64,000 bases of DNA from Cyanobacteria bacterium FACHB-DQ100 (GCA_014695195.1 JACJNW010000035.1:62001-126000); one strand, 5' to 3'. Positions 8,781 through 18,083 are shown, counted from the stretch's first letter. Notes: a model not told the origin generated them from the letters alone. Made by a program: numbers and translations.

Positions 8781-9287
8781 TTATAAACTCTCTGCTCGGA
8801 AGTAATCGCCGGACTTGCCTCCGGTCTTGCTGAGAAGATAAATTTGCTCGATCGTAATCGACTTCTCGATCGCTTTTGCCATGTCATACAAAGTCAACGC
8901 CGCGATCGAAGCTGCCGTCAGCGCTTCCATCTCCACCCCGGTTTCTGCCTTGATCTTCACCGTCGCTTGAATCTCAAACCCCGGTCGCTCTGGTTGGGCT
9001 GTGATCTTGACCTCCACTTTTTGAATCGGCAAGGGATGGCACAGCGGGATTAAATTTGCCGTTTGTTTTGCCGCCATAATCCCGGCAATTCGCGCGGTTC
9101 CCAGCACGTCTCCTTTCGGTGTATCTCCGGACTCGATCGCCTGCATGGTCTCTGGTTTCATCCGAACATGCGCGATCGCAGTCGCTTGTCTCACCGTTGC
9201 CGCTTTTGCCGAGACATCTACCATTTGTGCTTGTCCTGTGGCATCGAGATGAGAAAGTTCGATCAATTTTTCAGATTGTTTTGTCAT
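8781..9287 (-). CDS. moaC: Cyclic pyranopterin monophosphate synthase
   Basis: MoaC catalyses the second step of molybdenum cofactor synthesis, making cyclic pyranopterin monophosphate from the MoaA product. The 168-residue length is typical. Diagnostic segments are [41 protein letters not shown] (active-site His), [13 protein letters not shown], and the C-terminal [11 protein letters not shown]. No other moa gene is in the window, although the nitrate transporter at 51-56 kb implies a molybdoenzyme nitrate reductase elsewhere. Confidence 0.96.
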   Translation of the reverse strand: MTKQSEKLIELSHLDATGQAQMVDVSAKAATVRQATAIAHVRMKPETMQAIESGDTPKGDVLGTARIAGIMAAKQTANLIPLCHPLPIQKVEVKITAQPERPGFEIQATVKIKAETGVEMEALTAASIAALTLYDMAKAIEKSITIEQIYLLSKTGGKSGDYFRAESL

Positions 9288-9325
9288 TTGCGTCAGATCG
9301 TTGTATATTGAATAAGTGCCGATAA

Positions 9326-9399
9326 GGGCTTGTAGCTCAGTGGACTAGAGCACGTGGCTACGGACCACGGTGTCGGGGGTTCGAATCCCTCCTAGCCCG
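9326..9399 (+). tRNA. tRNA-Arg (anticodon ACG)
   Basis: A 74-base cloverleaf. The acceptor arm GGGCTTG pairs with CTAGCCC (one T-T mismatch) and ends in discriminator G at 9399; CCA is not encoded. The anticodon stem is CGTGG (9353-9357) with CCACG (9365-9369), and the loop CTACGGA gives anticodon ACG at 9360-9362, which reads CGN arginine codons after A-to-I editing. The T-arm holds GGTTCGAATCC. A terminator follows directly. Confidence 0.95.
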
Positions 9400-9410
9400 T
9401 TTTATATTCT

Positions 9411-9443
9411 AGGGATGTTCAAGCAACATCCCTTTTGTTTTTT
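9411..9443 (+). terminator. Rho-independent terminator after tRNA-Arg
   Basis: AGGGATGTT (9411-9419) and AACATCCCT (9425-9433) form a 9-bp stem with loop CAAGC, followed by TTTGTTTTTT. Confidence 0.85.
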
Positions 9444-9446
9444 AAA

Positions 9447-9477
9447 TTAAAAAACCCCTCAATCAAAGTGAGGGGTT
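9447..9477 (-). terminator. Rho-independent terminator of the 9505-10155 membrane gene
   Basis: Read on the minus strand, AACCCCTC (9470-9477) pairs with GAGGGGTT (9453-9460) and is followed by a run of six T (9449-9454). It faces the tRNA terminator, so the two transcripts stop back to back. Confidence 0.8.
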
Positions 9478-9504
9478 ATTAGAGCGATCGATCAAACCCA
9501 AATC

Positions 9505-10155
9505 TTACATGCCGCGATTCGGCTCAACGTAAGCGGTGGTTGCGCGGGGCTTGCGGGTTCCTACTGCTGCACCAGCCAAAGATGCCGCCAAACCGAGCAA
9601 CGAACCAATCACGAACGACCAGCCTGCGGTTGCAGTGTTGCCTGCAATGTTACGAGCATCTTGAGCAGAAATGTTCGGTCTTGCAGCGTTCGGATCAACA
9701 TTCGGAACACCCGTTTGCGGCAGAGCGGCACCTGCTGCGTTTGCTGCGCTCGAAACCGCCAAACCAAATGCACCCGTAACACCACTTGCCAACAGGTAAG
9801 CGCTCAGTGCCAAAGTGGTTGCCCAAAGAATTGCACCGTTGAGCAATGCGGTGCTGCGGTTCATCGGACCACAAGCGCGTGCCATCACCCAGCTACCGAT
9901 AAACAGCGAAATCAACAAGCTGATCGTTGCCCAAATTCCGACTGCGGTTCCGACTCCGCCTGCCTCCGTCCGGGGCGCACCGGAGTTTGCGATCGAGGTT
10001 GCGCCAATTGCTGCACCCAGCGCGCTCAGAATTAACTGAGACACCAGTGCAACCATCAAACCGGAGATAATCGGGCCCCAACGAACGCGGTCATGATAGT
10101 CGCCCGCAACCGGGATAACAGCCGCTTCAGCGACAGGACGATTAGTATATGCCAT
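9505..10155 (-). CDS. Predicted four-helix membrane protein, function unknown
   Basis: A 216-residue Ala/Gly/Ser-rich membrane protein with about four hydrophobic segments (near residues 27-50, 72-92, 105-128 and 177-198). A soluble loop of about 45 residues, rich in Asn/Pro/Ala, lies between helices 3 and 4. The N-terminus carries H-D-R-V-R-W-G before the first helix, and small-residue GxxxG-like spacing recurs in the helices. I recognise no domain. It has its own terminator downstream and faces away from the YbjQ-type gene upstream on the same strand. Confidence 0.75.
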   Translation of the reverse strand: MAYTNRPVAEAAVIPVAGDYHDRVRWGPIISGLMVALVSQLILSALGAAIGATSIANSGAPRTEAGGVGTAVGIWATISLLISLFIGSWVMARACGPMNRSTALLNGAILWATTLALSAYLLASGVTGAFGLAVSSAANAAGAALPQTGVPNVDPNAARPNISAQDARNIAGNTATAGWSFVIGSLLGLAASLAGAAVGTRKPRATTAYVEPNRGM

Positions 10156-10327
10156 TGTGAATTGTCTCCCCTAACAAGATAGTTATTTGCAAAGAAATTA
10201 CTCTTGGCATCACTATAAGGTTTGCAGAAATAAAATCACTCTACCGGGAGTGAGACCATACAGATACCCCGTTAGAGAGAAATCATTGGGGATCACGATC
10301 GAATTCAGTTTGTGAACGTGAGCCGAA

Positions 10328-10654
10328 TCAACGAATTTTCACAGCAGTTCCAACCGCAGTAATTAAAAGAAGAACGCCGGATTGATCAAGTTGGATTGTG
10401 CCAGTATTCACTTCGATTCCCACAACGGCATTTGCGCCTAGACTTTGTGCCCGTTTTTGGAGTTCTGCGAGGGCGTTTTGCTGTCCTTGTTCAAAGACGC
10501 GCTCATATCCTGCGGTACGTCCACCAACGATGTCACGGATGCCGGCAAAGAAATCTTTGAGGGCGTTCGTTCCGTAGACCACTTCGGCCGTAACGACACC
10601 GAGGTATGATTCGATCGCAACATCTTGTATTGTATCGGTGGTTGTCATTAGCAT
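10328..10654 (-). CDS. YbjQ-family (heavy-metal-binding type, DUF74) protein
   Basis: A 108-residue protein with the YbjQ pattern: DIVGGRTAGYERVFEQGQ, then AQSLGANAVVGIEVN and a C-terminal hydrophobic strand with TAVGTAVKI. The fold is a small pentameric alpha/beta barrel; the cellular role is unknown. The frame is open to 10786, but the extra 44 residues are unlike the family and would run through the divergent TPR gene's start. I therefore take ATG 10654 (ATG 10648 is also possible). It is divergent from the TPR gene with a gap of only 45 bases. Confidence 0.82.
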   Translation of the reverse strand: MLMTTTDTIQDVAIESYLGVVTAEVVYGTNALKDFFAGIRDIVGGRTAGYERVFEQGQQNALAELQKRAQSLGANAVVGIEVNTGTIQLDQSGVLLLITAVGTAVKIR

Positions 10655-10699
10655 CGTTTCATCTCGCTCAAACTGGAGTTTCTGTAATTGTTGATCACT

Positions 10700-11770
10700 A
10701 TGGCTACAATATCTCACCTCCGTCGATCGCTCGTTGCTGCTGGAATTCTGGTGTCGGTTGCGATGCCTCAAGTGGCTTACGCTCAATCAGATGAGTTAGA
10801 TAAATTGCTAGAACAGGGACGCGAGTTTGTTGAGGCGCGGAATTGGTCAGGAGCACTAGCAGCGTTTCAGCGGGCATCGGCGATCGACAATCGCAACGCT
10901 CGGATTTTCTCTGGAATGGGGTTTGCCTTTGCTCAGGAAGGGCGATTTCAAGAAGCGGCGGAAGCTTATCGTCAAGCGGTGGCGCTGGAATCGACCAATG
11001 CCGATTTTTTCTATGCGTTGGGATTCAGCCTGGCAAATCTGGGCAACGACAGCGAAGCCGAAGAGGCTTACCGTCAAGCGACCCAATTAGACAGGCGCAA
11101 CGTGAATGCGTTTTTGGGGTTGGGAACGGTTCTTTCTCGTCAGGGACAGTTTTCTCAGGCGTTGTCAGCGTATCAGCAAGCCGCAAGACTCGATCGCCGC
11201 AGCGCCGAGGCGCAGGAATCGATCGGCTTAATGCTGCTGCAACTGGGACGAACAACGCAGGGGATGACTGCGCTGCAAGCAGCGACACGGTTAAATCCAA
11301 GGCGGACGAGTTCTCATGTTGCAATGGGCATTGCGCTGCTAGATCAAGGCAACTCACAAGCGGCGCTGAATGCGTTTAATCAAGCGGTGCGAATTGATCC
11401 AAGTAATTCTAAGCTGCACCTGCAAATTGGCAAGATTCTACGCGAGAAAGGCAATAATACCGCCGCTTTAAGCGCATTTCAGCGGTCGGTGAATTTAGAT
11501 CGAGAGTCAGCCGAAGCGCAGTTTGCGCTGGCAGAAGCGGCGCTGGCAAACAACGAAACGATGCGATCGGTGATGGCGTTTCGCGAGGTGATTAAGCTCG
11601 AACCGAATAACGCAGCAGCGCATTATCAAATGGGGCTTGCTTTGAGAGCGCGGAATTTCACCCAGGATGCGATCGAGGCGTTTCGCCGCGCCAAGATGCT
11701 GTTTGAGGAGCAAGGCAAGACCGACGAAATGAAAAAAGTAGAGCAGGCGCTCTCCGAAGCTAAGCCTTGA
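10700..11770 (+). CDS. Exported TPR-repeat protein
   Basis: A 356-residue protein with a signal peptide (about residues 1-29: basic MATISHLRRS, hydrophobic core, AYAQS) followed by eight to nine tetratricopeptide repeats. These have the spacing A-x(3)-F/Y-x(2)-A-x(2)-L/I-x-P/R about every 34 residues, with repeated segments like LGLGTVLSRQGQFSQALSAY. TPR arrays are protein-interaction scaffolds; the likely place is periplasm or thylakoid lumen, and the partner is unknown. Two in-frame TTG codons lie just upstream; ATG 10700 gives the cleanest signal peptide. The last 11 bases overlap the end of the convergent epimerase gene. Confidence 0.85.
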   Translation: MATISHLRRSLVAAGILVSVAMPQVAYAQSDELDKLLEQGREFVEARNWSGALAAFQRASAIDNRNARIFSGMGFAFAQEGRFQEAAEAYRQAVALESTNADFFYALGFSLANLGNDSEAEEAYRQATQLDRRNVNAFLGLGTVLSRQGQFSQALSAYQQAARLDRRSAEAQESIGLMLLQLGRTTQGMTALQAATRLNPRRTSSHVAMGIALLDQGNSQAALNAFNQAVRIDPSNSKLHLQIGKILREKGNNTAALSAFQRSVNLDRESAEAQFALAEAALANNETMRSVMAFREVIKLEPNNAAAHYQMGLALRARNFTQDAIEAFRRAKMLFEEQGKTDEMKKVEQALSEAKP

Positions 11771-12710
11771 TCAGTGACTTTAGGGTGGCTTCGGGCGATC
11801 GCGGGTTCCATCCGAGTTCGCGTCTTGCTTTGGAGCCATCGACGCGTACACAGCGATCGTAAACATAATGAACTCGCTCGTTGTCGATCGGCGGTTGCCA
11901 ACGGGCGACTCTGCCGATTGGATCGAGAACGCTGGCGACGAGACGCACGATCGATTCTGGAGCTTCGCGGGGAACAGAAATTCCAGTTTCTTGGCTGAAG
12001 ATTTCAAACATTTCTCTAGTGGTCAAGTCGCCTGCAGAAATGATGTAATAGTCGCCAGATTTGCCGCGATCGACCGCAAGAATCATGGCTTCAGCGAGAT
12101 CATCAACGTGAACAATTCCTGTCACTCGTCCGCCGCCTGCCCAAACTTTGAGCCGCCCATTTAGAAAGGCGTTCAGAACAGGCTTAAAGTGTGGATCATC
12201 GCTGCCGAAAATTCCAGAAGGCAGGACGCTGACGATCGATAATTCTTGGGTTTGATCGACTAATTGCTGCGCTTGGTATTTTGTGCGATCGTAAGCGGAA
12301 GAAAAGTCTTTTTGAGTGCGCTGAAAGGTTTCGTCAATCACTTTACCTTGCGTATCGCCAAAAATCCCGATCGTGCTGCAATAAATCAATTTAGGTAGAT
12401 TAACTGCTTTTGCTGCTTCCAAAACGGCGCGGGTGCCTTTAACATTAACGCGCTCCATTTCTGCAGCATCAACAATTCCAAGCTCAACATAGGCAGCCGT
12501 ATGAAATACAACATCGACATTTTGCATCGCCTCGCTCAGAGCAGCGCGATCGGTAATATCACCGTAAGCATATTGAATCTCGCAACCGGATAAACGAGAC
12601 AGATTGCTCGATCGCCGCACGAAACCGATTACAGAATCGCCTCGATGCAAAAGTGCCTTAACCAGATGCGATCCGGTAAATCCATTTGCTCCAGTCACTA
12701 AAGCTTTCAT
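11760..12710 (-). CDS. NAD(P)-dependent epimerase/dehydratase (extended SDR)
   Basis: A 316-residue extended short-chain dehydrogenase. The Rossmann motif TGANGFTG is at residues 6-13, the catalytic Ser112 lies in YCSTIGIFG, and Tyr140-x3-Lys144 form the active site. TGIVHVDDLAEA is the usual substrate-side segment. Overall it resembles dihydroflavonol-reductase-like and hopanoid-associated (HpnA-like) epimerases; I cannot name the substrate. It follows the GNAT-like gene with an ATGA overlap (12707-12710), so both are one operon. Confidence 0.87.
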   Translation of the reverse strand: MKALVTGANGFTGSHLVKALLHRGDSVIGFVRRSSNLSRLSGCEIQYAYGDITDRAALSEAMQNVDVVFHTAAYVELGIVDAAEMERVNVKGTRAVLEAAKAVNLPKLIYCSTIGIFGDTQGKVIDETFQRTQKDFSSAYDRTKYQAQQLVDQTQELSIVSVLPSGIFGSDDPHFKPVLNAFLNGRLKVWAGGGRVTGIVHVDDLAEAMILAVDRGKSGDYYIISAGDLTTREMFEIFSQETGISVPREAPESIVRLVASVLDPIGRVARWQPPIDNERVHYVYDRCVRVDGSKARRELGWNPRSPEATLKSLIKA

Positions 12711-13831
12711 AGGGATTTTTCGTACATTCGATAGGTTTTGTAGATTTTACCGCCCGCCGCTTCAATCAATTTGCGCGATCGAGAATTGTCTTCGTAAACC
12801 CAGGAAAGCTCAGCCCGTTTATAAGGTTTTCCCTTTTTTAATCCGCCTTGTAATCCCAAGTAAATTAATCCCAATGGAACCAATTTTCTTTGAAATTCTG
12901 GAAGTGAACATATCGCAATCACGCGACCCTGATCAATCCGGCGACGGTACCACAAGAACTTCAGAATTCCGACCCAATTGAGCCGACCATTCACAAATTT
13001 AAGCGGAATATTGTAGTCAGGCAATCCCATCCAGAACCCGATCATTTCTCCGTTGTATTCTGCAACCGGAAACACATCCGGATCGACTAAATCTTGCAGC
13101 GATCGCGCTTCTTCTAAAAATTCTTCAAGGGTGCGAGGAGTTGAACTCCAATTACTTGAAAATGCCTGATTAAACAAGTGATATAGATTAATACAATCTT
13201 GCTCAAATCCTTCGCCTTTTGTGTGCAAAGGTCGAAATGTCACGCCGGATTTACAAGCAATTCTGTAGCCTTTTTCAAATTCAGGCGAAAGCGGTTTATC
13301 TAATGGAAAATCGTAAGCATACGCATCTTTTGCCTTTGCCCAACCTAACTGCTCAATAAAAGTTGGATAATAGGACGGATTGTAAGGCATCATTACCATC
13401 GGAGGAGAATCGAAGCCATCGACCAAAAAGAGACAGTTATTATGCGTTGAAAGGTCGATCGGACCACGAACTTCTGTAATATCTAGCGATCGTAGCCAGT
13501 TTTCTGCCGCTTCAAACAGGGCGGCTGCGACTTGGATATCCTCAACACATTCAAAGAACCCAAAAATCCCGATCGGCTTGCCTTCACGCTCAATCAATCG
13601 ATCATTCACGGCTGCCACAATTCGACCGATCGCCGTTCCGCGTGAGATGGCAATAAACTGCTTCAGCTTGCCGTATTGAAAAAATGGATTCTCTGGCTGA
13701 AACTTCTTCTGCACATCGCTCCGCAAGGGTGGCACCCAATTGGGATCATTTGCGTAGACGACCCAGGGAACATTGATGAACATTTCCTGTTCAGTCGCAG
13801 ACGTAACCGGAAATACTTCAAAGGTTGGCAT
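12707..13831 (-). CDS. GNAT-like acyltransferase-fold protein, function unknown
   Basis: A 374-residue soluble protein. Residues 60-90 (AISRGTAIGRIVAAVNDR) and 268-280 (AEYNGEMIGFWMG) look like two GNAT-type beta strands, suggesting a tandem GNAT fold. Other recognisable blocks are VRGPIDLSTHNNCLFLVDGF and YNPSYYPTFIEQLGW, which I associate with a conserved bacterial family of unknown substrate. It is the first gene of a two-gene operon with the epimerase, an arrangement that hints at a shared small-molecule or lipid modification (inference). Confidence 0.72.
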   Translation of the reverse strand: MPTFEVFPVTSATEQEMFINVPWVVYANDPNWVPPLRSDVQKKFQPENPFFQYGKLKQFIAISRGTAIGRIVAAVNDRLIEREGKPIGIFGFFECVEDIQVAAALFEAAENWLRSLDITEVRGPIDLSTHNNCLFLVDGFDSPPMVMMPYNPSYYPTFIEQLGWAKAKDAYAYDFPLDKPLSPEFEKGYRIACKSGVTFRPLHTKGEGFEQDCINLYHLFNQAFSSNWSSTPRTLEEFLEEARSLQDLVDPDVFPVAEYNGEMIGFWMGLPDYNIPLKFVNGRLNWVGILKFLWYRRRIDQGRVIAICSLPEFQRKLVPLGLIYLGLQGGLKKGKPYKRAELSWVYEDNSRSRKLIEAAGGKIYKTYRMYEKSL

Positions 13832-13887
13832 CGCTCATTCATTCATCTATCAGGTTAATGCTGACTATACCAGCCCCAATGCAAAAA

Positions 13888-16242
13888 TTAATTAGAACTA
13901 GGCTGATGCGGCAGTGTGAAGTAGAAGATACTCCCTTCGCCGCTGATCGACTCGACCCAAATTTTACCCTCATGCCGCTCTACAATCTTTTTCGCGATCG
14001 TCAGTCCTGCCCCTGTTCCACCTCCATACTTGTTTGGGCCATGAAGCCGCTTGAAGATGCGGAAAATGCTATCAAGATGATGTTCTGGAATGCCAATGCC
14101 ATTATCTTTGATATAGAAAGTTGTCACCATTTCTGGTGCTTCGTCGTCTACATACCGTTTCTGCAACGATCTCACCGGATCTAAAAAGCCAATTTCAACC
14201 CATTTCTGAGCGCGATCGTTGTATTTAATCGCATTGCTGATCAAGTTCGTAAACACTTCCCCCATCTGAACCTGATCGCACAGGACTATTGGCAACGATC
14301 GAGGAATCCGAATATCAACATCAGTTTGCTCTAAACTAATCCGCAGCACATCTAGAACTGTATGTACCAGTTCGTTTAAGTCCGTTTGCTTCAGTTCAAG
14401 CCCAACTCGCCCCAGACGCGAGAAATGCAGCAAGGAATTGATTAAATCTTCCATTCGCTGCGTCAATCTGACCAGTGTGTGCAGCTTTGAGACTCCATCT
14501 TCATTCAAAACATCTCCATAGTCTTCGATCAGAAAGCTGGAATAGTTGTGAATTCCCCGGAGTGGCTCTTTTAAGTCGTGTGAGGCAATGTAAGCAAACG
14601 AGTCGAGTTCACTGTTGCTGCGCTCTAGCTCAATGTTAATTTGGGCAAGTTCATCTGCTTGGCGTAGAACAATGCCGACGATCGCGCTTCTGAGGTCTAA
14701 TACCGCTTCAATTTCGCAGGATTTCCAGGGCAAAGACTGACCGCGCACCGTTTCCTGCCATAGCGCAAAAGACTGACGCGGAGACAAGCGCACTTCTCCA
14801 CTCTCGGAGATTTCCACGGGTTTATTAGGGTTTCCGCCCCAGTTTACGGTTTGCACCACTTCAGATCGAAACCATAAGATGTAGTTGCGATTGACGCGAG
14901 AAATGGCTAATGCTAACAGTCCTGAAGCAATGTCTCGAAAGGCTTCAGCGGCTGGATAGACTTTAGAGAGTGCTGCTGTGGAAAATACATTGCTTTCAAA
15001 CTGCGTTTCTATCCAGGTCAACAAATCTCTGAGCTGATCTGAGGAGGGAGTCTGACCGATCGAATAAAATTGCTCATTCCAGCAAATCACTACACCCTGA
15101 GCATTAACGAGTTCTAAAAGATTCGATTCATTGCTCACCAAACCATCCAGCATATTCTTATGCTGCGGAATGACTTCGACAAAGTTCGACTGAATCTCCT
15201 TGAGCTTCATTTTGTAATCCAAGTCTTCATTTTCTTCTTTCGCTATCAGTTCTAGCGACATCACTTGCCCCAAAAACTCACAGGCAGTCCGCACTTCATA
15301 GGTGAGATAGTTCGCCGAGGCATGATGACAGGCAATCAATCCCCATAGTTTTTTGTTCTTGATCAGCGAGATGGACATCGAAGCACCAACGCTCATGTTC
15401 TGCAAATATTCGATATGCAGAGGTGAAACACTCCTCAACACAGATAGACTCAAATCTGTCACTTGATGGGTGATCGGATTGATAGTTGGAATCAATGCTG
15501 CGGGCTGATAACTAACATCTGGAATGATTCGCAACCCGTTAAGCGTATAAAGCTGCTTGGCTTGCTTGGGGATATCACTAGGAGGATAGTGCAATCCTAG
15601 ATAAGGGGTAAGCGCATCGCGTTTGTCTTCAGCAACGACTTGTCCTGCGCCCTCCTCATTAAACCGATAGACCATCACACGATCGAAGTCGGTCAATCGC
15701 CGCACTTCCTTGACGATCAAATTGCACATTTCACTCAAGCTATGAGCATTTTGCAGCTTGTGAATCGTGCCTTTGACGAGATGATAAAACCCGAAAAAGT
15801 CGGCTCTTTTTTCACTGCGCGAGGGTTCTAGCTCCAAAATTAGCAATTCTGCCCTGCGATGAATGATGCCATCAAAAGCAAGAGTTTCTTGTGGAGTTGT
15901 AATTAACAGATGCAGCGGATTCACGCTCTCAAAATCTTCGTTCAAGCAGTCTGAAATGAATTGAATCTGCTTGGAATCGAGTAAGCAACTTAAAGGCTGA
16001 TTCAGTAATTCTTCTGGAGATCGCTTCAATAAAGACGTACTGTTGCTGACTTGTACGATCGTTAAGTCCGGCTCACTCAAAACTAACAACACACCGTGCG
16101 GCTGAATTTTGCCGGGAATATGAATTAGTTCACGATCGCAGTTTGTGAGATTGATTTCTTCAGGGGCAATGTTTTCAGCTTGATTCGGTTGCCGCTCACT
16201 TGATTGGGACGCAGAACTAACACGATGAGCGGGCAATTGCAT
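13888..16242 (-). CDS. Biliverdin-type phytochrome histidine kinase
   Basis: A 784-residue red/far-red photoreceptor kinase: PAS (about 30-140), GAF (150-335) with Asp223-Ile-Pro, PHY (345-525) with the tongue motif PRQSF (488-492), HisKA with His555 in ASHDLKEP, and HATPase with NLISNAIKYND. The chromophore site is diagnostic. The GAF cysteine of Cph1-type phytochromes is replaced by Leu275 (SPLHIEY), while Cys35 in NCDRELIHIPG matches the N-terminal cysteine of bacteriophytochromes. It should therefore bind biliverdin (known for CphB/BphP types). There is no C-terminal receiver; the response regulator at 16459 is divergent and is the likely partner. Confidence 0.93.
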   Translation of the reverse strand: MQLPAHRVSSASQSSERQPNQAENIAPEEINLTNCDRELIHIPGKIQPHGVLLVLSEPDLTIVQVSNSTSLLKRSPEELLNQPLSCLLDSKQIQFISDCLNEDFESVNPLHLLITTPQETLAFDGIIHRRAELLILELEPSRSEKRADFFGFYHLVKGTIHKLQNAHSLSEMCNLIVKEVRRLTDFDRVMVYRFNEEGAGQVVAEDKRDALTPYLGLHYPPSDIPKQAKQLYTLNGLRIIPDVSYQPAALIPTINPITHQVTDLSLSVLRSVSPLHIEYLQNMSVGASMSISLIKNKKLWGLIACHHASANYLTYEVRTACEFLGQVMSLELIAKEENEDLDYKMKLKEIQSNFVEVIPQHKNMLDGLVSNESNLLELVNAQGVVICWNEQFYSIGQTPSSDQLRDLLTWIETQFESNVFSTAALSKVYPAAEAFRDIASGLLALAISRVNRNYILWFRSEVVQTVNWGGNPNKPVEISESGEVRLSPRQSFALWQETVRGQSLPWKSCEIEAVLDLRSAIVGIVLRQADELAQINIELERSNSELDSFAYIASHDLKEPLRGIHNYSSFLIEDYGDVLNEDGVSKLHTLVRLTQRMEDLINSLLHFSRLGRVGLELKQTDLNELVHTVLDVLRISLEQTDVDIRIPRSLPIVLCDQVQMGEVFTNLISNAIKYNDRAQKWVEIGFLDPVRSLQKRYVDDEAPEMVTTFYIKDNGIGIPEHHLDSIFRIFKRLHGPNKYGGGTGAGLTIAKKIVERHEGKIWVESISGEGSIFYFTLPHQPSSN

Positions 16243-16458
16243 TGAGGATCGGGGGCAGAACGTCCTTTGTATTCTACCGAGTTCTCTTATCTACAGCCGA
16301 GCTAATTCTAGTCATTAGGCTGCTTCTCAGCGATATGTTTGCCTGAAAATCCGTCTTCGGGTAGATGCAATTCATGAAATCTTTTAGATCAGGTCATATA
16401 ATCTAATTTTAGTCTACTAAACAATATCAGCCTTTGAATCTAAAGCGAGTGTTAGCCA

Positions 16459-16920
16459 ATGGGAGAACAGAGTGCCATCCTGTTAGTTGTGGAAGATAGT
16501 GATGAAGATTTTGAAGCACTGCAACGAACAATTCGCCAAACTTCGATCGCCTGTCAGATTCAACGCTGTTCCGAGGGAGACGAAGCGTTAACTTTTCTCT
16601 TTTCTAGAGACTCACGGGAAACACTGTTTCCCCTGTCTGCTTTTCCGCCCTCGCTGATTCTGCTGGATCTGAACCTGCCGGGTATGGATGGACGAGATAT
16701 CTTAGCGCGGTTAAAGCAAGATGAGATTCTAAAGATGATTCCTGTGGTGATACTATCTACCTCCAATAATCCTAAAGATATTCGAGGGTGCTACAGTCTT
16801 GGCGCAAACGCTTACCTAATTAAGCCGATCGATACCGTTAAATTTAAGCGAACAGTCCAACTATTTGTGGAGCATTGGTTTGAAGCTGTTACCCTGCCAA
16901 ACGCGGTCGATCGTGCCTGA
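16459..16920 (+). CDS. Rcp-type single-domain response regulator
   Basis: A 153-residue stand-alone receiver. The phospho-acceptor is Asp70 in LLDLNLPGMDG, with the acidic pair in VEDSDED near residues 12-16, Ser/Thr in LSTSNNPKD, and Lys in LIKPID. The long loop (residues 50-63) and LNLPGMDGRDILARLK are characteristic of Rcp1/RcpB regulators that take phosphate from phytochromes. It begins 216 bases from the divergently transcribed phytochrome, so pairing is very likely. It has no output domain. Confidence 0.9.
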   Translation: MGEQSAILLVVEDSDEDFEALQRTIRQTSIACQIQRCSEGDEALTFLFSRDSRETLFPLSAFPPSLILLDLNLPGMDGRDILARLKQDEILKMIPVVILSTSNNPKDIRGCYSLGANAYLIKPIDTVKFKRTVQLFVEHWFEAVTLPNAVDRA

Positions 16921-17074
16921 GTACCTTGTTTTTCTTGTCGTAGACAGGAATTCTTATCCACGCCAACAACTTAATAATTTCTTAATACTGCCTATACCTA
17001 AAGAGCGATTTGTCAGGAAATTCTAACGTCCTATGCTATGAATAGCACCGGCAATTAGGGCGATTTATCTCATT

Positions 17075-17341
17075 ATGGACGCTTCAAATCATTGCTTTAT
17101 CTGCTCACATACATTGCTTTTACATATCCAACATCAAGAGAAATATTGGTACTGTAGCCATTGCCGTGAAAAGTTTTCAACTGATTTTCAACAGCGCACA
17201 AAGATTACAAATAGTGGACGGGTTTCTCCTAGTCAGCCTGAACGCCTAAGACCTCGGCCAATTCCTCATTTTGGTAGAACAACGCCCCGCCCTCAGATGG
17301 AGAAGAGCGATCGTTATGCAGCGATATCAAGCTATGTATAG
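17075..17341 (+). CDS. Small zinc-ribbon-like protein, unknown
   Basis: An 88-residue protein with two CxxC knuckles, CFIC (7-10) and CSHC (27-30), spaced 16 residues apart, as in a zinc ribbon. These are followed by a basic, Pro/Arg-rich tail (RLRPRPIPHFGRTTPRP). I recognise no named family. A nucleic-acid or protein interaction role is possible but unproven. No clear ribosome-binding site is visible before the ATG. Confidence 0.5.
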   Translation: MDASNHCFICSHTLLLHIQHQEKYWYCSHCREKFSTDFQQRTKITNSGRVSPSQPERLRPRPIPHFGRTTPRPQMEKSDRYAAISSYV

Positions 17342-17480
17342 ATCTGCTGCTTGAACGATAATCTGCTGTTCAAAGAAACACAGCTTTAGTATGCTCCAAA
17401 CTGTTTTACGCAGAAGGCAATGGAAGCAACCCATTACAAGAGAGATAAGCTGGTTCTTCACCGCTGCTTAAAAGGATTGG

Positions 17481-17510
17481 TTTGATCGTGATGGAAGCAT
17501 CACGATCAAA
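17481..17510. terminator. 13-bp perfect inverted repeat, possible terminator
   Basis: TTTGATCGTGATG (17481-17493) and CATCACGATCAAA (17498-17510) are perfect complements around a GAAG loop. It lies 10 bases beyond the stop of the minus-strand pentapeptide gene and about 140 bases after the plus-strand zinc-ribbon gene. A clear T-run is missing on both sides, so the terminator role is inferred from position and stem strength. Confidence 0.5.
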
Positions 17511-17519
17511 TCAGTAACT

Positions 17520-18083
17520 TTATGTCTGTTGTTCTTCAAGCTGTGTTCCTTGCAAGTTAGCTCCTTCCAACAGAGCATCTGTTAAGTCAGCATTGGCAAA
17601 ATTTGCATCTGTCAGATCAGTGTGATCGAGTTCTGCATTGCTCAGATTTGCGGCCTGAAAGTTGACAGAATCCAATTCAGCGCGGCTTAAGTCTGCTGAT
17701 TGTAAATTCGCTTCACTCAAATCTGCATCACTTAAATCCGCATCTTCTAGATCTGCTTTGATCAAACTTGCTGCAATCAGATCTGCTTCTTCTAAGATAG
17801 CGGCTTCTAGATTTGCGCCTTCTAAATTCGCGTGATTGAGCATGGCATCGCGTAGATCTGCACCTGTTAAATCCGCTCCACTTAAGTCTGCATAGTTCAG
17901 TGCAGCTCCGCTGAGATCTGTTCGGCTTAGGTTTGCTCCACGCAAGTTTGCTCCATCCAAGATGGCACCATGCAGTATGCTTTCATGCAGATCAATGCCT
18001 TCTAGTGATGCTTCTCGCAAATCTGCCACGCTGAAATCTCTTTCTCCTGCGGCATAACGCTCTAGTAGTTCTTGCTTATCCAT
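17520..18083 (-). CDS. Pentapeptide-repeat protein, cytoplasmic
   Basis: A 187-residue protein made almost entirely of A(D/N)LxX pentapeptides (from about residue 18 to 180, over 30 repeats), which fold as a right-handed quadrilateral beta helix. It has no signal peptide or transmembrane segment. The ATG at 18083 is preceded by GGAG at a good spacing; the frame is open to 18110. Functions of such proteins range from gyrase protection to assembly scaffolds; none can be assigned here. Ala-Asp-Leu repeats give it a strongly acidic character. Confidence 0.88.
   Translation of the reverse strand: MDKQELLERYAAGERDFSVADLREASLEGIDLHESILHGAILDGANLRGANLSRTDLSGAALNYADLSGADLTGADLRDAMLNHANLEGANLEAAILEEADLIAASLIKADLEDADLSDADLSEANLQSADLSRAELDSVNFQAANLSNAELDHTDLTDANFANADLTDALLEGANLQGTQLEEQQT

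Noticed and set aside
10843-11379. Ser/Arg-rich 178-codon frame over the TPR gene
   Set aside because: Shadow of the TPR repeats in another frame.
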